Assembly: GCF_965208925.1 (NCBI RefSeq)
Contig: NZ_OZ242364.1
Location: 1,736,001 to 1,800,000, forward strand
DNA length: 64,000 nt
Source: Poriferisodalis sp965208925
GTDB lineage: Bacteria > Actinomycetota > Acidimicrobiia > Acidimicrobiales > Poriferisodalaceae
Direction of reading: 5' to 3'
Shown here piece after piece: positions 18,272-27,488 of this stretch (within the stretch, counting starts at the first letter, position 1; every line of letters begins with the position of its first letter). The position numbers and the translations under genes were made by a program. Below the pieces are notes generated by a model. It worked only from the letters and a program-made list of their open reading frames with translations. It had not been told where the DNA came from and did no database searches.

Positions 18272-19666
18272 ATGGGAGCCGTTCGCACGGGCACTGAGCT
18301 TGCATCTGAGCGTGACGCCGGCCCGGATCCGTCGCCGCTGTTCGACCCGCGCACCTATCTGGAGGGCGTGCCGCACGACCTGATCGCCGACCTGCGGGCA
18401 CATGCACCGGTCCACTGGGTGCCCGAACCCGAGCTCATGGGGTGGGAAGCAGGACCCGGCTTCTGGGCAGTGCTCACGCACGAGCTGATGAACCGGGTGC
18501 TGCGCGATCCGGGGACGTTCTCGTCCCACCTCGGCGGGACGCAGATCCGCGATCCCCAGACCGCTGCCATGCTCGAATTCGTCCAGCGGATGATGCTCAA
18601 TCAGGACCCGCCTCAGCACACCCGGCTGCGGCGCCTGCTCATGCGCTCGTTCACACCGAGCGCCGTGGCCGCACTGGAGGCCACCATCTCTGCCAGAGCC
18701 GAGCACCTCGTGAGCGCGGTGGTGCATCGCGGGCACGCCGACTACGCCAAGGAGGTCTCGGCCGAGCTGCCGTTGCTGACACTCGCCGACATCATGGGAG
18801 TGCCATCAGTGGACCGGATGCTGCTGTTCGACTGGTCCAACCGGGTCATCGGCTACCAGGACGCCGAGTACTCGGTGTCCGACGCATTCGATCCGGCAAC
18901 AGGGACGGAGATGGCGCAGCGCGCCTGCGAGGTGCGCGCCCAGATCCGCCCCGGCCCCGACGGTCGCATGCCCGACCCTCGCTCTCGCGAAGGCCTCGCA
19001 GACATGTATGCGTACGCACACGACCTAGCGACATACAAGCGGGCGAACCCGGGCTCCGACGTGGTGTCGATCCTGCTGGCCGCCGACGACGCCGAGGGCG
19101 GCATCACCAACGAAGAGTTCGAGACCATGTTCTTCCTGTTTGCCGTAGCCGGCAACGAGACGTTGCGAAACGGCATGCCCGGCGGGCTCTGGGCGCTGCT
19201 GCAGCATCCCGGACAGCTCGACAAGCTGCTCACCCACCCCGATCTGCTGCCCGGCGCCATCGAGGAGATGCTGCGGTACATGCCGCCCGTGGTGCACTTC
19301 CGCCGCACGGCATCATGTGATGTCGAACTCGGCGGCCGGACCGTGCGTGCCGGCGACAAGGTGGTGGTCTTCCACGTGGCGGCCAATCGCGACCCGGCCG
19401 TGTTTGCCGAGCCCGACCGGTTCGACATCGAGCGCAGCCCGAACGACCACCTCACGTTCGGGGCGGGGCCGCACTTCTGCCTCGGCGCTCACCTGGCCCG
19501 TCGCCAGATGTCCGCGATGTTCGCTGAGTCGCTCCGGCGGCTCCCCAATCTGCGCCTCGACCCGGCTCGGAGACCCGAGCGACTGCTGTCGAACTTCCAG
19601 CACGGCTTCAAGCACCTGCCGGTGCTCTGGGATGCGCCTGCCGGCCGCGAGGCGGCAGCGGCATGA
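18272..19666 (+). CDS. Cytochrome P450
   Basis: This 464-residue P450 is longer than the first one. The heme loop 'FGAGPHFCLGAHLARRQ' puts the thiolate at Cys403. The I helix shows 'FLFAVAGNETLRNGM', with N-E-T in place of D-T, as in CYP125/CYP142-type steroid-chain hydroxylases. ExxR is in 'AIEEMLRYMP'. 'MLNQDPPQHTRLRRLLMRSF' is the conserved C-helix region. It likely hydroxylates a lipid-like or cyclic acid in the cytoplasm. It overlaps the following LLM gene by ATGA. Confidence 0.92.
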   Translation: MGAVRTGTELASERDAGPDPSPLFDPRTYLEGVPHDLIADLRAHAPVHWVPEPELMGWEAGPGFWAVLTHELMNRVLRDPGTFSSHLGGTQIRDPQTAAMLEFVQRMMLNQDPPQHTRLRRLLMRSFTPSAVAALEATISARAEHLVSAVVHRGHADYAKEVSAELPLLTLADIMGVPSVDRMLLFDWSNRVIGYQDAEYSVSDAFDPATGTEMAQRACEVRAQIRPGPDGRMPDPRSREGLADMYAYAHDLATYKRANPGSDVVSILLAADDAEGGITNEEFETMFFLFAVAGNETLRNGMPGGLWALLQHPGQLDKLLTHPDLLPGAIEEMLRYMPPVVHFRRTASCDVELGGRTVRAGDKVVVFHVAANRDPAVFAEPDRFDIERSPNDHLTFGAGPHFCLGAHLARRQMSAMFAESLRRLPNLRLDPARRPERLLSNFQHGFKHLPVLWDAPAGREAAAA

Positions 19667-20625
19667 CCGAGCGCACTGCTGCACCGCCAATCCGGGTCGG
19701 CGTCACACCCGACGTCAAGCTCTGGTCACGACCGTGGGCCGAGCGCCGTCGCATGCTCGAACTCGTCGCCGATGCTGGCATCGACCATGTGTTCTTTGCC
19801 GATCACGTCAGCTTCCGGATCGGGCACGGCAATGACGGCATGGTCACTGCGGCGGCCCTGGCGAACCTGCATCCCACGCTGGGCGTCTATCTCGGCGTGT
19901 ACCTGCTGCCGCTGCGCCACCCGATTCCCGTCGCCCGCCAGCTCGCGAACCTGGCCGAGATGGCACCGGGACGGATCAGCTTCGGCGTCGGCATCGGCGG
20001 CGACGACCGCCACGAAGTGGAAGTGTGCGGCGTCGATCCGCGAACCCGCGGGCGCCGAACAGACGAATCGCTCGGCATCGTGGCGCGGTTGCTGGCCGGC
20101 GAGACCGTCGATCACGCAGGCGAGTTCTTCTCCTTCTCGGAGGCCCGCATCGTCCCGGTGCCCGACCCGCCCATTCCCGTCTATGTCGGGGGCCGTTCCG
20201 ATGCCGCCATCCGCAGAGCCGGTCGCTTCGCCGACGGCTGGCTGGGCATCTGGTGCACGGTGGAGCACTACCGGGCGGCACTGCGCCTCTACGCCGAGAC
20301 GGCCGCCGCTGAGCGGGCGATCGACGCTCCTGCACCCTCCGCGCCCGATCACGGCATCCAGCTGTGGATCGGCTTGGGCGACAGCCGTGAAGAAGCGGCC
20401 GGCTGGGTCGGCCCCGAACTGGAGCGCTTCTACCGGGTGCCATTCAAAGCGTTCGAGAAGTACACCCCATGCGGCACGGTTGACGACATCGTCGAGTTCT
20501 TCATGCCGTACCTCGACGCCGGCTGCCGCCATATCAACATGACGCTGTGTGGCGGGAACCCCGAAGAGGCGATACTTGCAGCGGGGGAAGTGGCACGGCG
20601 GCTGAGACAGGCGGACCCGGTATGA
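19663..20625 (+). CDS. LLM-class flavin/F420-dependent oxidoreductase
   Basis: The 320-residue luciferase-like barrel shows 'IRVGVTPDVKLWSRPWAERR', 'VFFADHVSFRIGHGNDGMV', 'LPLRHPIPVARQLANLAEMA' and 'GRISFGVGIGGDDRHE'. The cofactor could be F420 or FMN. It is translationally coupled to the P450 (ATGA at 19663) and followed closely by a TauD-like dioxygenase. The group suggests stepwise oxidation of one substrate. The substrate is not identifiable. Confidence 0.86.
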   Translation: MTERTAAPPIRVGVTPDVKLWSRPWAERRRMLELVADAGIDHVFFADHVSFRIGHGNDGMVTAAALANLHPTLGVYLGVYLLPLRHPIPVARQLANLAEMAPGRISFGVGIGGDDRHEVEVCGVDPRTRGRRTDESLGIVARLLAGETVDHAGEFFSFSEARIVPVPDPPIPVYVGGRSDAAIRRAGRFADGWLGIWCTVEHYRAALRLYAETAAAERAIDAPAPSAPDHGIQLWIGLGDSREEAAGWVGPELERFYRVPFKAFEKYTPCGTVDDIVEFFMPYLDAGCRHINMTLCGGNPEEAILAAGEVARRLRQADPV

Positions 20626-20641
20626 ACGCGACAGGATCGTC

Positions 20642-21499
20642 ATGACCATCACGGCCAAGCCTCTCGCCGGCGCACTCGGTGCCGAGCTGTGGGCGACCGA
20701 CGACGGGCCGCTCGATGTCGCCACGCTCGACGGCGCAGGGTGCGCAGCGATCCGAGAAGCACTGTGCACCCACCATGTCGTGGTGATCCGCGACCAGCAG
20801 ATGGACGCGGCAGCGCTCGCACGATTCGGCCGTCGGTTCGGCGAGCTGGAGCGTCATCCCTACCTCGGCGGCACCTCCGAAGAGCCCGAGGTGGTGCCGG
20901 TCATCAAGGAGCCCCATGAGACGGTCAATTTCGGCGGTGGGTGGCACTCGGAGATGTCGTTCCTGGAATGCCCCCCGATGGCGACAGCGCTGTATGCGGT
21001 GGAGGTGCCGAGCTTCGGCGGCGACACGCTGTTCGCGAACCAGCAGGCGGCCTACACCGGGCTGTCCGACACGATGAAGCGCTTCGCCGGGAGCCTCAGC
21101 GCGGTGCACTCCGCCGCCCGCCAGTACGGGCGGCGAGGCGATTCGGACCGGTACGCCGGCCAGCGCAGCTCGATGAATGTCGAGGTGTCCGACGAGGCGC
21201 ACGCACAGCTGACGCATCCGGTCGTGCGGACCCATCCCGAGACCGGCGCGAAAGCGCTGTATGTGAATCGGGCATTCACCGAGGCCATCTCGGGCATGCG
21301 CCGGCACGAATCGAAGGCGCTGCTCGAGATGCTGTGGAGCCATGCGGTCGGCGAGCAGTTCACGTGCCGGGTGCGGTGGGAGCCGGGCACGCTCACGATG
21401 TGGGACAACCGCAGCGTCCAGCACTACGCGCTGAACGACTATCACGGGCAGCGCCGGCACATGCTCCGGGTGACCATCGCCGGCGACCGGCCGCGTTGA
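20642..21499 (+). CDS. TauD/TfdA family Fe(II)/2-oxoglutarate dioxygenase
   Basis: The 285-residue enzyme has the iron facial triad as His102-x-Glu104 (GGWHSEMSF) and His261 (SVQHYALNDY). Most TauD/TfdA proteins use HxD, so HxE is a variant. The Arg binding 2-oxoglutarate is probably in 'RHMLRVTIAGDRPR'. Family reactions include oxidative cleavage of taurine, aryloxyalkanoates, alkyl sulfates and carnitine precursors. It starts at ATG 20642 with AGGA upstream and is part of the P450 operon. Confidence 0.9.
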   Translation: MTITAKPLAGALGAELWATDDGPLDVATLDGAGCAAIREALCTHHVVVIRDQQMDAAALARFGRRFGELERHPYLGGTSEEPEVVPVIKEPHETVNFGGGWHSEMSFLECPPMATALYAVEVPSFGGDTLFANQQAAYTGLSDTMKRFAGSLSAVHSAARQYGRRGDSDRYAGQRSSMNVEVSDEAHAQLTHPVVRTHPETGAKALYVNRAFTEAISGMRRHESKALLEMLWSHAVGEQFTCRVRWEPGTLTMWDNRSVQHYALNDYHGQRRHMLRVTIAGDRPR

Positions 21500-21524
21500 G
21501 TCGCCTCACCTGCGAGGGGAGCAC

Positions 21525-22742
21525 ATGTCGATGAGACCGCTGGCAGGCATCCGCGTGGTCGACATGAGCCGCGTGCTGGCTGGGCCGTTCGCCGGACGGA
21601 TTCTCAGCGACCTCGGAGCAGATGTCGTGAAGGTGGAGCCGCCCGAAGGCGACATCTCGCGCCTGTGGGGCGTCAATCGGGCGGGGCTCGCCGGCTTCTA
21701 CACCCAGCAGAACGTGGGCAAGCGAAACGTCTGCATCGACCTGCGGGCCGAGGGCGGAGCCGAGACGGTGAAGCGGCTCGTGGCGCAGGCCCATGTGCTC
21801 GTCGAGAACTTCCGACCGGGCGTCATGGCGCGCCACGGCCTGTCGTTTGCCGAGCTGTGCCAGGTGAACCCGGCGCTGGTGATGCTGTCGATCAGCGGAT
21901 TCGGGCAGCAGGGTCCCGATTCGCAGCGAGCGGCCTATGCGGCAGTGCTGCACGGCGAGTCGGGCTGGATGGCTCGCGCCGCCAAGATGCATCAGCAGCC
22001 GCTCCAAGAGCCCTACTTGGCTGTCGCCGATACCAACGCAGCACTGCACGGATCGATCGGCGTCCTCGCAGCGCTGCGCGTCGCGGAAACGACCGGGCAC
22101 GGCCAGCACATCGACATCGCGATGCTCGAGTCTTTCTTGGCGACCGATGAGGGGAGCCAGGCCGGACTCGACGGCGGGAACTACACATCCCAGGGCGGAC
22201 TCGTGTGGGACGGCGTCGATGGTCCAGTCTTGACGGCAGGCGACTTCCGATGGATCTGGCGGCAGCTGAGCGAGACCCACGGGCTCGCTGACCCGTCGCC
22301 CCCCGACGCCGACATCCCGACCAAGCGGGCGTACCGCACCGATGCGATCAACGCATTCCTGAGCTCGTTCGGGACCCGTGCGGAGATGCTGTCGGCCCTC
22401 GACGAAGCGAACCTGGCATGGGGTGACATCCGCACGACGGCAGAGGCGCACGAATCGCCCACCGCTGCACACAGGGGTTCCTCGATCGAGATCGACGCCC
22501 GCGACGGCGGCAAGCGGCGCGTCACCCAGACGCCGTACAGATTTGCCGGTGCTACTGCGGATTCCGGGGCGATCGCGGGGGTGACATCGGATTCACTGGC
22601 GCCGTACCTCGGCGAGCACAACGGCGAGGTGCTGGCGGAGTGGCTGGGCGCCGGCGGCGCGGAGATTGACGCGTTGCGCGGCGCGGGCGTGCTCATCGAG
22701 GACGAGTTCGCGGCCGAAGGGCGCGCGCACGGGCGACCGTGA
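21525..22742 (+). CDS. CaiB/BaiF-type (class III) CoA-transferase
   Basis: The 405-residue protein starts 'LAGIRVVDMSRVLAGPFAGR', continues 'ILSDLGADVVKVEPPEGD', and has 'GKRNVCIDLRAEGG'. The catalytic Asp that forms the acyl anhydride is likely the D of 'LAVADTNAALHGSIGVLAAL'. These enzymes move CoA between carboxylic acids in the cytoplasm, activating the acid produced by the preceding oxidative steps or starting its degradation. A GAGGGGAG site precedes the ATG. It ends the operon. Confidence 0.9.
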   Translation: MSMRPLAGIRVVDMSRVLAGPFAGRILSDLGADVVKVEPPEGDISRLWGVNRAGLAGFYTQQNVGKRNVCIDLRAEGGAETVKRLVAQAHVLVENFRPGVMARHGLSFAELCQVNPALVMLSISGFGQQGPDSQRAAYAAVLHGESGWMARAAKMHQQPLQEPYLAVADTNAALHGSIGVLAALRVAETTGHGQHIDIAMLESFLATDEGSQAGLDGGNYTSQGGLVWDGVDGPVLTAGDFRWIWRQLSETHGLADPSPPDADIPTKRAYRTDAINAFLSSFGTRAEMLSALDEANLAWGDIRTTAEAHESPTAAHRGSSIEIDARDGGKRRVTQTPYRFAGATADSGAIAGVTSDSLAPYLGEHNGEVLAEWLGAGGAEIDALRGAGVLIEDEFAAEGRAHGRP

Positions 22743-22776
22743 CCGTTGACCATGACGTTCATGCAACGATCTTCAT

Positions 22777-22803
22777 GGAACCGAAACAGTCCGGCGGGAG
22801 TCT
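22777..22803 (+). promoter_or_regulatory. Candidate ECF-type promoter before the sigma gene
   Basis: GGAACC at 22777-22782 and GTCT at 22800-22803 are 17 nt apart, the pattern of many extracytoplasmic-function sigma promoters (GGAAC ... GTC). It lies 33 nt before the start codon of the sigma factor, suggesting that the factor activates its own gene. Confidence 0.5.
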
Positions 22804-22835
22804 GAAGGGGCAGGCAGTCTTCGTGGGGACTAGGC

Positions 22836-23555
22836 ATGGCTGGCGCGCCCATTGCATTGACGATTCCAGCAGTGATGAGCGCAGGTCTGCCGTTCACTGC
22901 CTCGCGGCTGGACTCGGCGCTGATGGGCTCGGGGCTCATCAGTTCAGTGCCAGTGGATTCAGGGCTCGTGGGCTCAGAGCTCATGGGTTCGGGCACGATC
23001 CGCACGGGACTGACGGTGAACGTCGCTGAGAGCGCAGCGGGCACCGGAGCTGCCCACGTCGATGCAGTGGCACTGCGGTTCGAGGACTTCTATGCGTCCC
23101 ACCGCGACGAGATGGCGCGAGCGCTGGGCCTGGCGCTGCGTGATGCGGCACTTGGCACTGAGGCTGCAGATGAGGCGTTCGCCCGGGCCTGCCAGCGCTG
23201 GGGACAGGTCAGCTCGTTTGCGAATCCGCAGGGCTGGGTGTTCCGGGTCGGGCTGAACTGGGCCCGTTCGTGGCTGCGACGGGTCCGGCGCGAGCGCGAA
23301 CGACGGCCGCTGCTGGCGCAACCCCACTCGACCGAGGACCGACCCCGCGACCTCGACTTGGAGCAGGCGCTCTCGACGCTCAACGATGCTCACCGCGCAG
23401 TGATCGTGGCTCGCTTCTACCTGGACTGGTCGGTGGCCGAGACCGCTGATGCGCTCGGCATCGCGGCGGGGACCGTCAAGAGCCGGCTCAGCAGGGGGCT
23501 GGAGCAGTTGCGTGATGTGCTGGAAGCGGCACCCGAAGAAGGGGAGGGTTCGTGA
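22836..23555 (+). CDS. ECF-type RNA polymerase sigma factor (SigE-like)
   Basis: From residue about 80 the protein is a standard ECF sigma: region 2 'FEDFYASHRDEMARALGLAL' to 'NPQGWVFRVGLNWARSWLRR', and region 4 'LNDAHRAVIVARFYLDWSVA' followed by 'IAAGTVKSRLSRGLEQLRDV'. The first 60 residues are low-complexity (Ser, Gly, Leu, Met) with an imperfect internal repeat and match nothing. ATG 22836 is preceded by GGGGA at good spacing, but ATG 22983 is a possible shorter start. The gene is coupled by GTGA to a membrane protein that is probably its anti-sigma partner. Confidence 0.85.
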   Translation: MAGAPIALTIPAVMSAGLPFTASRLDSALMGSGLISSVPVDSGLVGSELMGSGTIRTGLTVNVAESAAGTGAAHVDAVALRFEDFYASHRDEMARALGLALRDAALGTEAADEAFARACQRWGQVSSFANPQGWVFRVGLNWARSWLRRVRRERERRPLLAQPHSTEDRPRDLDLEQALSTLNDAHRAVIVARFYLDWSVAETADALGIAAGTVKSRLSRGLEQLRDVLEAAPEEGEGS

Positions 23556-24988
23556 CCGCCGAGGATCGCCTCCGCGGCCGGCTGCGCAGCACAGCATCGT
23601 CGATGTCGGTGGGCTCGGGCTCGCTCGCAGGCGTCCAGGCGCGGGCTGCCCAGCTGCAGCGCCGGCGCAATGCAGCGCGCGGCGGTGTGGGGGCGTTCGC
23701 TCTGGTGGCTGTGGCAGCTATCGGTGTCGTGTCTTTGCGAGACGGCGGGCTTGATGAACTCAGCGACTCCGTGGTGGCCGCAGAACAACAGCAGGAGGCG
23801 GTTCCAGTGTCCGCGACGACTGCTGCTGTCGCAGTCAGCGTCGCTCAGGAGGAATCGGCCGAGGAAGCAATGGCGGACGAGGAAATGGCCGACGAGGCAG
23901 CCGCCGAAATCCTGACCACGGCAGCGGCGAGCGATGACGAATCCTCCCAAGTCGTGCCGGAGCAATCGGAGGAGGCAGCGGCTGGTCCCGCCAAGCCGTC
24001 CGTCGGCGAGACGCTCGAACCGGCAATCGCCGGCGAGTCGGAGAACTGGGACAGCAAGCCGCCTGCCAGCAGCGACCCGGAATCCGCCGTGTTCGCCACG
24101 ACCGTGTCGATCGTGCAACCGCCGTCGGACGCCGAGGGTGCAGACATGCGCTACTCGTTCAGCGGCGCGCACGCCGTTGCCCGCGCAGCCGGCAATTGGT
24201 ACGCCTACGACGGCGCGGACTGGCAGACGGTGGGCCTGCCCGGCGACATGGAGGTCGTGGCAGTCGATCTGTCCGGATCGGGGCGCATCGCCGTGTTCGG
24301 TGTGGTTCGACCGCTCGAGTGCGGCCGTGAGCAGGTGGTGGCAGTCCGCACAGGCGAGAAGTGGAGCTACGTCCGCGTCGATGACGACACTCCGCCGACG
24401 GTGGGGTGGGAGCTGCTCGAAGCCCGGGTTCGTGTCACCGACGCAGCCATCGAACTCGAGCGGGTCGAGCGCCTGTGGCTCGACGAGCAGTGCCCAAGCC
24501 CCACGGAGTACGAAGCGCCGATCGGTGCGGCAGCGGAACTCGTTGCCGATCTGGAAGAGATCGGCGAAATGCGGCGTGACAGCTGGCCGCACGCACGATT
24601 GGACGGGGGATTCGCGGATCGCTGGCCGCACGTGGCTCGCTCCGATGCACATGCCGCCGCAGCTTCCGGCGCCGACTTGGAATGGACGACCATGAGTCCG
24701 CCGAAGTACACGGTGCCCGCACTGCCGCTGACTCCGAGTCGATCGGCTGACGGGGGTGCTGTGGCCGTGGCCCTGCACGAGACCACCGTCATGGATGTCG
24801 CTACGACGGTGCATGTCAGCCACGGCATGGCGATGCTGAAACGCGGCGGGCAGACGTGGGAGGTCTGCCCGATCGCCGATGAGGAGCTGGACCAAGTGAA
24901 CGGGGAGGTCGGCAGGGCGGGCGAGCATCTCGCGGTCGTGGTCGGCAAGCCCGAACAGACGCTGTTCCTCGTCGAACGCACCGAGTAG
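23552..24988 (+). CDS. Membrane protein, probable anti-sigma/sensor partner of the ECF sigma factor
   Basis: The 478-residue protein starts with GTG overlapping the sigma stop (GTGA). It has a short basic cytosolic N terminus, one membrane helix at about residues 42-61, a Glu/Ala-rich stalk (about 75-170, with repeated EEAMADEEMADEA), and a large external domain of about 300 residues. It lacks the HxxxCxxC zinc anti-sigma motif. The external domain carries 'MEVVAVDLSGSGRIAVFGVV' and four cysteines but no recognised family. Its role as the sigma regulator is inferred only from gene coupling and topology. Confidence 0.6.
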   Translation: MTAEDRLRGRLRSTASSMSVGSGSLAGVQARAAQLQRRRNAARGGVGAFALVAVAAIGVVSLRDGGLDELSDSVVAAEQQQEAVPVSATTAAVAVSVAQEESAEEAMADEEMADEAAAEILTTAAASDDESSQVVPEQSEEAAAGPAKPSVGETLEPAIAGESENWDSKPPASSDPESAVFATTVSIVQPPSDAEGADMRYSFSGAHAVARAAGNWYAYDGADWQTVGLPGDMEVVAVDLSGSGRIAVFGVVRPLECGREQVVAVRTGEKWSYVRVDDDTPPTVGWELLEARVRVTDAAIELERVERLWLDEQCPSPTEYEAPIGAAAELVADLEEIGEMRRDSWPHARLDGGFADRWPHVARSDAHAAAASGADLEWTTMSPPKYTVPALPLTPSRSADGGAVAVALHETTVMDVATTVHVSHGMAMLKRGGQTWEVCPIADEELDQVNGEVGRAGEHLAVVVGKPEQTLFLVERTE

Positions 24989-25012
24989 CTGCCGTCGGCT
25001 CGGGGCCGGTCC

Positions 25013-25018
25013 TAGTGT
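25013..25018 (+). promoter_or_regulatory. Leaderless-type -10 element (TAGTGT)
   Basis: TAGTGT ends 6 nt before the ATG at 25025, and there is no Shine-Dalgarno sequence. It matches the TAnnnT pattern seen before several other genes here. Confidence 0.45.
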
Positions 25019-25024
25019 GACCGG

Positions 25025-26095
25025 ATGCCTCAGGACACATCCGCCAAACAGGAATTCCCGGAGCTGGGCTTCTACATGCTGCCTGGCGATGCCGACGACT
25101 CCTCAGATGCCCTCACCGAGGTTCAAGCAGCCGAAGCAATGGGGCTCGGCCGGGCGTTTCTCGGGGAACGGCCGAACCGCAAGGAAGCCGGCGCCATCTG
25201 CGGCGCTGCCGCCGCGGTCACGAGCTCCATCGGCATCACGCTGGGAGTGACGAACATCAATACCCGCCACCCGACGCTGACTGCCGGTCTCGCGCTGACC
25301 GTGCAGAGCCTGGCCGGCGGGCGATTCACGATGGGATTCGGGCGCGGTGTCGCCGTGGCGCAGGAGATCATGGGCCTCAAGCCCGTCACCACGGCCGAGC
25401 TGGAGGAGTTCACCCTGATCATGCGCCGGCTGTTCCGGGGCGAGATCATCTCGGACTTCGACGGTCCGACCGGACGCGTTCCGATCCTGCTCCTCGACAT
25501 GACGCTCGATGAGCACTTGCCGATGGCGCTCGGTGCGATGGGTCCCCGGACGTTGGCGCTCGGCGGTCGCTGTTTCGACGACGTGATCCTGCACCCGTTC
25601 TATTCCGACGAGACGGTGGTGCGATCGGTGGATGCAGTCAAGACGGCTGCCGAGCAGGCAGGACGCGATCCGGGCGACGCGGCGGTGTGGTCCTGCTTTG
25701 TCGTGGTGAGCGACGAGGTGCCGGCTGAGCTGGGGCTGCGCAAGACGGTGGGACGCCTCGCCACCTACCTGCAGTATTACGGCGACGTGCTGGTGGGCGT
25801 CAATCGCTGGGACCCCGAGGTGCTGGCGCGGTTCCGCGCTGACGAGGTGGTGGCCAAGTTCCTGGCACCGATCGACGGCACGGCCACAGTCGGCGAGCTC
25901 GAGCACATCGGCACGCTGCTTCCCGATGAGTGGCTGGCCCCGATGGGTGCGGGCACTCCTGCCGAATGCGCCGCGGCCGTCAAGCGCCAGATCGACCTCG
26001 GCTGCGATGCCGTGCTCATGCACGGCGCAACACCCGCCGAGCTGGCGTCGGTCATCGATGCCTACCGGCAGATCACTGCGCCCGCCGGTTCGTGA
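25025..26095 (+). CDS. LLM-class F420-dependent oxidoreductase (MSMEG_2249-like)
   Basis: The 356-residue luciferase-like protein has 'LGFYMLPGDADDSSDALTEV', 'LGRAFLGERPNRKEAGAICG', 'ITLGVTNINTRHPTLTAGLA' and 'GGRFTMGFGRGVAVAQEIMG'. From memory this resembles the TIGR03857 group of mycobacterial F420 enzymes. It lies 25 nt before an amidase and both may be in one transcript. The reaction is unknown. The start codon is fixed by the preceding TAGTGT element and by the family N terminus. Confidence 0.83.
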   Translation: MPQDTSAKQEFPELGFYMLPGDADDSSDALTEVQAAEAMGLGRAFLGERPNRKEAGAICGAAAAVTSSIGITLGVTNINTRHPTLTAGLALTVQSLAGGRFTMGFGRGVAVAQEIMGLKPVTTAELEEFTLIMRRLFRGEIISDFDGPTGRVPILLLDMTLDEHLPMALGAMGPRTLALGGRCFDDVILHPFYSDETVVRSVDAVKTAAEQAGRDPGDAAVWSCFVVVSDEVPAELGLRKTVGRLATYLQYYGDVLVGVNRWDPEVLARFRADEVVAKFLAPIDGTATVGELEHIGTLLPDEWLAPMGAGTPAECAAAVKRQIDLGCDAVLMHGATPAELASVIDAYRQITAPAGS

Positions 26096-26120
26096 CGGTG
26101 AGAACTGCTGGAATGAGCGC

Positions 26121-27488
26121 ATGGCACATGATCTGGGACTGCTGAGCGCAACCGAACAGGCGGCGGCCATCGCTGCGGGCGAGTTGTCGAGCCGGGAACT
26201 GACGGCGCACGTCATCGAGCGCATCGAACGGCTCGACGGCGAGATCAACTCAGTCGTCACCCGGGACTTCGAGGCGGCACTCGAGCGGGCCGGCGCAGCC
26301 GATGCCGCGCAGGCCGGCGGCGAGCCGCTCGGGCCCCTGCACGGTGTGCCGTTCACAGCGAAGGACGCCCTGATGACGGCGGGCATCCGCTCGACCGGCG
26401 GGGCGCGGGAGCTGGCCGACAACGTTCCTGACACCGATGCAGCCGTCGTCGCTGCCTGCCGTGCTGCCGGGGCGATCGTGATCGGCAAGACCAACCTGCC
26501 TCGCTGGTCGGCCGACAACCAGTCCTTCAATGACCTGTTCGGAACCACCAGCAACCCGTGGAACCTGACCAAGGTGCCCGGCGGTTCCTCGGGCGGTGCC
26601 GCAGCCGCAACCGCCATGGGCTTCACCGGTTTCGAGATCGGCACGGACATCGGCGGCTCGATCCGCTTTCCGGCCTCGTACAACGGCATCTGGGGCCACA
26701 AGCCGAGCTTCGGTGTGATCCCGACGACGGGCTACCTGGATCACGTCCGTGGCGGCACGACCGAGCCGGACATCAATGTGTTCGGCCCGCTGACCCGCAG
26801 CTGCGACGACCTGGAGCTGCTGTTCGATGTGCTGCTGCGGCGCGAAGCGCCGTGGTTGCCGCAGCTGCCGCCGGCACCGGGTGATGTGAACGGCCTGCGC
26901 GTGGCTGCGTGGCTCGACGATCCGTATTGCCCGGTGGACGGCGACGTGCTCGAGGTCATGAATGCAGCCGTCGCTTCACTCGAGGCGAGCGGCGCGAGCG
27001 TCGACCACGAGGCCCGGCCGGATATCGATCCGTTGCCTGCATGGGAGACCGGGCTGTGGCTGGTGCGAGCCGCCATGACGCTGGCGGGTCGTGGCGAGGG
27101 ACCCGGTCATCGGGAGTGGCTGGAACACCACATGACGCGCGAGGAGTGCCGCCGCAAGTGGGCCGATTTCTTCACCCGCTACGACGCGATCCTCATGCCG
27201 GTCAGCTTCCACCCGCCCTTCGATCACATGCAGGAGGGCACCTTCGCCGAGCGCCGCATCCCGGCAAATGGCGTCGAGCGGCCGTACATCGAGATGACCC
27301 GCTGGACGATCCTGACCGGCATGTCCTACCTGCCTGCAACCGTGCCGCCGCTGGGCCTCACGTCCCAGGGCCTGCCGGTCGGCTTCCAAGTGGTCGGCCC
27401 ATACGGCGGTGACCGCACCACCATGACGCTGGCCCGCCGCATCGGCGAACTCACCGGCGGCTACCAGCCCCCACCCCGCGCCCTCTGA
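26121..27488 (+). CDS. Amidase (amidase-signature family)
   Basis: The 455-residue amidase-signature hydrolase has the full Ser-cisSer-Lys triad: Lys81 (PFTAKDAL), cis-Ser156 (KVPGGSSGGA) and nucleophile Ser180 (GTDIGGSIRFPA). The spacings match fatty-acid amide hydrolase and Gat-like enzymes. Start ATG 26121 (MAHDLG) gives the usual N terminus; an upstream in-frame extension is LLM shadow. It probably hydrolyses a small amide in the cytoplasm. Its last 28 nt overlap the end of the convergent addA gene. Confidence 0.9.
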   Translation: MAHDLGLLSATEQAAAIAAGELSSRELTAHVIERIERLDGEINSVVTRDFEAALERAGAADAAQAGGEPLGPLHGVPFTAKDALMTAGIRSTGGARELADNVPDTDAAVVAACRAAGAIVIGKTNLPRWSADNQSFNDLFGTTSNPWNLTKVPGGSSGGAAAATAMGFTGFEIGTDIGGSIRFPASYNGIWGHKPSFGVIPTTGYLDHVRGGTTEPDINVFGPLTRSCDDLELLFDVLLRREAPWLPQLPPAPGDVNGLRVAAWLDDPYCPVDGDVLEVMNAAVASLEASGASVDHEARPDIDPLPAWETGLWLVRAAMTLAGRGEGPGHREWLEHHMTREECRRKWADFFTRYDAILMPVSFHPPFDHMQEGTFAERRIPANGVERPYIEMTRWTILTGMSYLPATVPPLGLTSQGLPVGFQVVGPYGGDRTTMTLARRIGELTGGYQPPPRAL

